Assembly (NCBI GenBank): GCA_021234155.1
Contig: JAJEKV010000140.1
Location: 124,001 to 188,000, forward strand
Direction: 5' to 3'
DNA length: 64,000 nucleotides
Source of the DNA: Isoetes taiwanensis
Lineage: Eukaryota; Streptophyta; Lycopodiopsida; Isoetales; Isoetaceae
Shown here: in pieces, positions 59,363 to 64,000 of the stretch
Layout of the letters: each line of letters starts with the position of its first letter
Numbering within the stretch: the stretch's first letter is position 1
Translations under genes and position numbers: made by a program
Notes under the pieces: generated by a model
Databases searched by the model: none
The model's input: the letters and a program-made list of their open reading frames with translations, nothing else
What the model was told of the DNA's origin: nothing

Positions 59363-60002
59363 CAATAAGATGTGCCTCTCTTTTTCTGTTTCCTTAATTA
59401 ATATATAAATACTGTTTTGGAAGGAAGTATATGAACTTAAAAAATATGGGGCACTCTGTAAGTTGACCGGATGATTCGTGGAATCGAACGTCCCATGAGG
59501 GACCGAAAAATAGACCATCCACAAACTCAGCAGGGGGCAGAAAGCATGTATATGTCTTCGGGCTTTTCAAACTTTCTAGGCCATCTAGAATATGTTAGCA
59601 AATACCTCAAATGGTGTGAAGATTTTGAAACTCATTCTCACACCTCCATTTTCAGACTTCCCTGCTTGTACCTCGTCAGCCAGGCATTTCTTCATTGCAA
59701 TTACATTGTTCTCATTAGTCTGTGGCTTACACAGTTCACTTAAAGGGGGCAATTCAACCGACCTCAAGCTAGGTCTCCTAACCTTTACGGTGTAATCATG
59801 CCCGTAAAACAGATGCTTATACCTTGCAATGTCACAGCATCCATACCTTGGAAAAAGACAAGTCCAAAATCTATGTGCTAGACGCCAAGGATACTAGTAA
59901 TGCTTTTGTCCAGAACGACATCCTCGACGTCTAATAAACATAAACATGCACACAAATTATGTTTGTAAAGATGAGGCAACGAAATAAACAAAAAGATAAG
60001 GA

Positions 60003-60069
60003 GATCACACGATGCGAAATTGGTCATATCCACTTAAATAACTGACAGTCAGCTTCGCATCGTGTGATC
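60003..60069. repeat. Perfect 16-bp inverted repeat
   Basis: GATCACACGATGCGAA (60003-60018) pairs exactly with TTCGCATCGTGTGATC (60054-60069) across a 35-base loop. No coding context. Confidence 0.9.
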
Positions 60070-61340
60070 CACTTAAGGTGGTTACCATTTGAGGATAATT
60101 GGTATCCACCTCCTATGGATTATGATTTTAAGACCTTTAAGAGGATAAGGAATTAGATAACCTGATGGCGGCTGGTAAGGAAGGTTCGAACATACGGGGT
60201 TTTTTTTTATTATTATGCGATCGAGATGGTTTAATGCCTCCATCTCATTATGAGGGGTCCGAAGACGACACCATTGAAACCGATGAAAAGGTGAAAGCGA
60301 CATGATGACTTTGGAAGATAATAATCAATTGTGACAAAGCATGGTTGATACCATAGTTGGGTTGACCTACCGACCTAGCCGACCTACCGACCTAGGTGGG
60401 AGAAAGCCGACCTAGGTGGGAATTTTTCACCGACCTACCGACCTATTTTGCCAAAATTCAAGTTCTTTTATTCCTGCAGATAATAGATAAGCATAATAAA
60501 ATACATCTTTAGTTCTAAATAAATAATTAATATGGACAAGATTACACTTCAAATAACCTCAAAACAGTCGATTTATGCTATTAATCTGTTAAATAAATGA
60601 TAGAAGATAATTTCGCATACTCAGAGTACCTGTGTATTGTGGAGATAATTTTTCACGGGCAGAATGCATTTCACTTATGAGGCCTATTAATAGATATCTG
60701 CAAAACACTTGATTGTCAATATATTGTTCGCATAAGAACCTAGATTAGAATAATTTTAATGTTAGTTTTAATCACTAGACTACCAAATCTAAGCAACAAG
60801 TAGCGCCAAATATCCAGCAAACCAAAACCCAATAAAAAGCCCCCAATGATGTCTTGCTTCTCCCTTGCAAATAATAATTAAATGAAAAACTTCTTCAATA
60901 AATGAACAGAGGATCAGCACTGGGAGCTTTTGTGAACATACAACAGCTTTTGTGATTATGCATGCTCTACAATGAGGGTTGCTTCTCCTTTGCAAGTGAA
61001 CTTATAATAAATAAATGAGAGACTTCTAGCAATGAATGAATAAGGGATCACTACTGTTGGGGGTAGATTATTCAGCATATAATAGCTTTGGTGGTGTCAT
61101 ATACAAAATTATTTCTTCATGTACACTCCGCTGCAGTGCTTTATGAGACAAGACTATACAATTTGTCGCTGCCACCTCATCCTTTTGCAACAAAGAAGAA
61201 GGAACAACATGATTTTTTCTTGGGAGGGCATCTAGAAGAAACAAAGAAGCATCTAAATCGAGCTACTAAAAAGGTATATGCTGCATGAATTATCTATTCT
61301 ATCAACCTGCCATATGCTGCAGTAATGAAATCTCCACCGC

Positions 61341-61463
61341 TTACCTTTCGAGGCAGGGGTTTTTTAATCCTAGTAGTAATGATTGTACTAGCCCATTGTA
61401 TGGGTCCCATGGCCTAATGGTCTCCGTGGACGTTAAAAAATCTATTCTATTCTATTCTATTCT
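61341..61463 (+). mobile_element. LINE 3' end with CTATT tail, nested in hAT
   Basis: Contains GGGGTTTTTTAATCCTAGTAGT, then GGGTCCCATGGCC, then the GTCTCCGTGGAC hairpin (61420-61431), GTTAAAAAA and about five TCTAT units (61440-61463). The target region just upstream (about 61296-61307) also reads TCTATTCTAT. So the tail motif may have been seeded by, or expanded from, target sequence. Confidence 0.7.
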
Positions 61464-61468
61464 TCATT

Positions 61469-61690
61469 TTGTTTGAACCAGTTGCACAATCTTTTGCAAC
61501 TTTAATGTCTGTCAAGGAAGAAGAAAGAAAAAATTATAACCTGCAAGAGCTATCACAATTGCATGCAAAATATCTATTTGAGCAAACTGCAACCAGAGAT
61601 GGGATGAAGCCAGCACCTCCGCTTGTAGATGAGATAGTTCCAGTTTGTGGTGGTCTTCCCTTGGTGCTTTGCTTCCTGTATATGCCACAC
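61469..61690 (+). pseudogene. NB-ARC (NLR resistance protein) fragment
   Basis: NLRs are intracellular immune receptors. The 85-residue frame reads QSFATLMSVKEEERKNYNLQ, ELSQLHAKYLFEQTATRDGM, then VDEIVPVCGGLPLVLCFL. This matches the order from the region after RNBS-B (…LMSV…Y.L.ELS..A..LF) through RNBS-C to the CGGLPL (GLPL) motif of the ARC1 subdomain. The P-loop, kinase-2, MHD motif and LRRs are absent. It sits inside a hAT element lacking its own transposase, so it is a captured fragment rather than a gene. Confidence 0.65.
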
Positions 61691-62337
61691 ATATTAAGCT
61701 TCATCCACCAAAGACATAAGAATTAAAACAATTGGCAAAAAATTTCAAAGAGAGGCCCGTGAAGCATGATGTGACCATGAAAAGTTACAAAAAGTCTTAT
61801 AAGTAAGGACGTTCAAGAGGATGCTCTGCTGCTCGAGAGGATGCTCTGTTGCTCGATGCTCTGCAGGTCTAGAGCAGCTTGGTTGATGCTCTGCATGGCT
61901 CTGCTTCTTTGATAGCTGGTGCAAACTTTGATCCTCATTGCTGCAGGGGATAAGAAAGGGCATAAGAAAGATTGAAGAATGTGCATGAGAAAGAAGGACG
62001 GCCTGCAGTAGAGGTATTTTTGCACTGTATTCAGCTTAGAAATAAAAGAAATCATGGAAGAATGCTTACCTGATGACGATTCAGGTTTGGCCATCCTTGC
62101 ACTAAAACAGAGAGTTGAGACTCTCAGGAATGGATTTGGCAGCAATATTTTGCTCCGAAATCCTCTGTTTCGGCATTCTTGGTGCCCAAGGGATGCAACA
62201 ATAAAAAAGGGCAGAAAAAAAACTTTTTGGTCATTTTGACCCAAACGACCCACGGTCGGATTAGTCCAACTCCGATCTAGGTCGGAACAGCTCGGAATTT
62301 AGGGTCGATCTAGGTCGGCCCCAACTATGGTTGATAC

Positions 62338-64000
62338 TGGGAACATCAAGGATATTTAGGTGAAGAAGCCTTTAGAAAAGCTCCTCGACTAGGGTAGTGA
62401 CCTTTGGAATTATGGCATAATTCCGTGGGGGATCATAGTTTATGTACGGGAGTGAAGTACCATAAGGCACTAAATGAATGGTTGGTACTTGGGGACCCTA
62501 TCAAAATGTAGGCGGCATATACAATTCCAAGATAGAGTTGGCCACTGTTCGTTTGGGAAGTCAGTGGCTCAACCACATCATAAAGGTACATAGACAATGG
62601 GTTTTGTTTCAAGAAACTACCAAGGTTATACTTTAGCTAAGTTAGAGCAGAGCTCTAGTATTGTGGGATGGGAACATATGTTTAATGCATATGTACTATG
62701 TACATATACGATAAACATCTTGGTGAGGTAATCTATGCAGTGATGCGGGGAGAGAAAGACGAGTGTACCCCAAACTTACCAATGAATGGTATGGAGTATG
62801 TTTAGAATGTGCAGACAATAGTCAATCCATTACATGCTAAGGTAGAATGTTGTAGTTTTTACTTAAAATAAATGTCAATGGGTAATAGAATAAAGCTCAA
62901 GATGATGGGGTTGAATAGTACAGTAGTGCAAGTCCCGACTGGGTGACGAATAGCGGTTACCTGCTAAGAGCTCAAATGTGTCTGGCATAGACACCGAAGG
63001 CTAGATATCCAACATGATCCTTGCTTGGATTAGGCAGAGATGGGGTTACACAAAGGTGTAAGTTTGAACAATAGGTAAAACATTGACGCAAGCTGGGGTA
63101 GCAGGAAAATAACTGCTTGGATTATATCCGACGTAGGTGTTTTAGGAAGACTTACAAATTGCAAGGTAGACGCCCTGATGACTTTAGATAAATGATTCTT
63201 ACGAAGGCTCACTCGCTAACTTAAGGCATGATATGGCTTATATGGGGATGACAAGTCATCTGTAATGCCACAACAACGGCATGACATCATGACAGAAGAA
63301 CCCAAATGGTTAACATTTCTAGGGTGTATGACAATGTTGAATCATAACCCCCAAAGTGTGAGTTAAAAGACATAGGATAATACGGGGCTCATACCTTGAC
63401 TATGTACAAAAGAACATGCTCTACCAAAACCTTGAACAAGTGCGACTGATGGACCAGTCATACAGCTTTGCTTTGTAACTATTGTTCTGCATTGCATATA
63501 GTGCCTTCTAGCCCGCTGCCACGTGCAATCGAATGGAAGTGTTCCACTTGTAGGTGGATGCCATCTCAATATTTTGGCACTGGTAAGTGAAGGAGGAAGG
63601 CCTTGGCTGCCACAAGGATTAGTTTTGGTCAAATTAACGTGCATGCTAATGGCCTACAAAAAGTATCCAAGGCATCTAAATGGCACTGCATGTCATTCGG
63701 GGTGCAGGCGAAGAGGTCCACATTGTCTTCGTAGATGAGTTGCTAGTGATTTGGTGCATGAGCTGAGCTTCGACTTCCCCATGTTCCACAAGACAACCTT
63801 CCAACTGATCAATATATAGACCTAACATCGTTGGAGATAGTGGGCATCCCTGGCAGACCCCAATACTACTGATGATATATTGTCCTGACGGTGTCAGTCG
63901 GCCTGAGCATGCCTCATACAACTTGCATCGCATTAATTTTCAAATCTGTACCCCCCCCCCAACTACCTTAATCTTGTCCACAACTTGTCCTGAGGGATAG
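62338..64000 (-). mobile_element. LINE reverse transcriptase and C-terminus, decayed
   Basis: From the window edge downward on the minus strand there is ISSIGVCQGCPLSPTMLGLY, then IDQLEGCL (reverse transcriptase motif B region, about 63800-63870). LIYEDNVDLFACTPNDMQCH has YEDN in place of YADD (about 63700-63745), and MHVNLTKTN follows (63644 downward). Post-RT sequence includes LSKVIRASTLQFVSLPKTPT (about 63130-63200). Frame changes are frequent. Homology-like sequence seems to resume below 60343, suggesting the 60.3-62.3 kb hAT jumped into this LINE. A C10 run lies at 63951-63960. Confidence 0.6.

Larger units (their letters stand above)
60352..62329 (+). mobile_element. Non-autonomous hAT element carrying an NLR fragment
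   Basis: Bounded by an exact 8-bp duplication GTTGATAC (60344-60351 and 62330-62337). Inverted termini CATAGTTGGG / CCCAACTATG match 10 of 10. The left end has seven GACCTA copies within about 90 bases. The right end has at least two in reverse orientation (TAGGTCGG), the subterminal-repeat pattern of hAT transposase binding. The element is 1978 bases long and encodes no transposase. Inside are a diverged repeat pair of about 120 bases (about 60860-61090), a LINE 3' end and an NB-ARC fragment. The surrounding minus-strand LINE appears to continue on both sides. Strand is nominal. Confidence 0.85.

Overview
The window looks like part of a large, AT-rich, repeat-dominated land-plant nuclear genome. 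A homosporous fern or a similar non-seed vascular plant is the best guess. The evidence is a long PLS-class PPR gene plus scattered PPR relics, a plant-type LPAT2 gene with canonical GT-AG introns, plant L1-type LINEs, hAT elements, a plant-style Helitron end, and LINEs ending in microsatellite tails. There is no bacterial or organellar gene organisation.

Only two loci look like ordinary host genes. One is an intron-poor PLS-class PPR gene (18825-21110, +), probably incomplete at both ends. The other is an eleven-exon LPAT2-type lysophosphatidic acid acyltransferase (45196-48083, -) whose whole 365-residue reading frame can be rebuilt across canonical splice sites. A third multi-exon gene of unknown identity lies at 33064-34257 (-).

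Most of the rest is mobile DNA and gene debris. A probable Helitron (3941-7630, -) carries a fragment of the haspin kinase gene. A complete hAT element (36758-40988, 8-bp target duplication GCTAGTTC) holds a decayed BED/DUF659/dimerisation-domain transposase. It sits inside the 3' half of an L1-type LINE whose upstream half (34870-36600) is inverted, the pattern left by twin priming. A second hAT element (60352-62329, duplication GTTGATAC) lacks a transposase but carries an NB-ARC (NLR) fragment and a LINE 3' end, and is itself inserted into another LINE. Several LINE 3' ends share a small terminal hairpin followed by a different microsatellite at each locus: TTCC, TATC, CTATT or ATT.

Gene fragments without obvious carriers include a kinesin-8-like first exon beside an NRAMP exon (23470-23887), a Kelch repeat (51004-51175), two more PPR relics (25165-25660, 55895-56105), and a histone H3 relic at 58188-58957 (-). 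The H3 relic has the features of a centromeric H3: an ARTKQTA N-terminus, a long divergent tail, and a loop 1 four residues longer than canonical H3. Its start codon is ATC and its 3' end is frame-shifted, so it is read as a pseudogene. I consider it the most interesting object here.

Tandem and inverted repeats fill much of 8.6-12.7 kb, 16.4-18 kb and 30.9-32.9 kb. All domain calls are from reading translated sequence by eye; no database search was possible.
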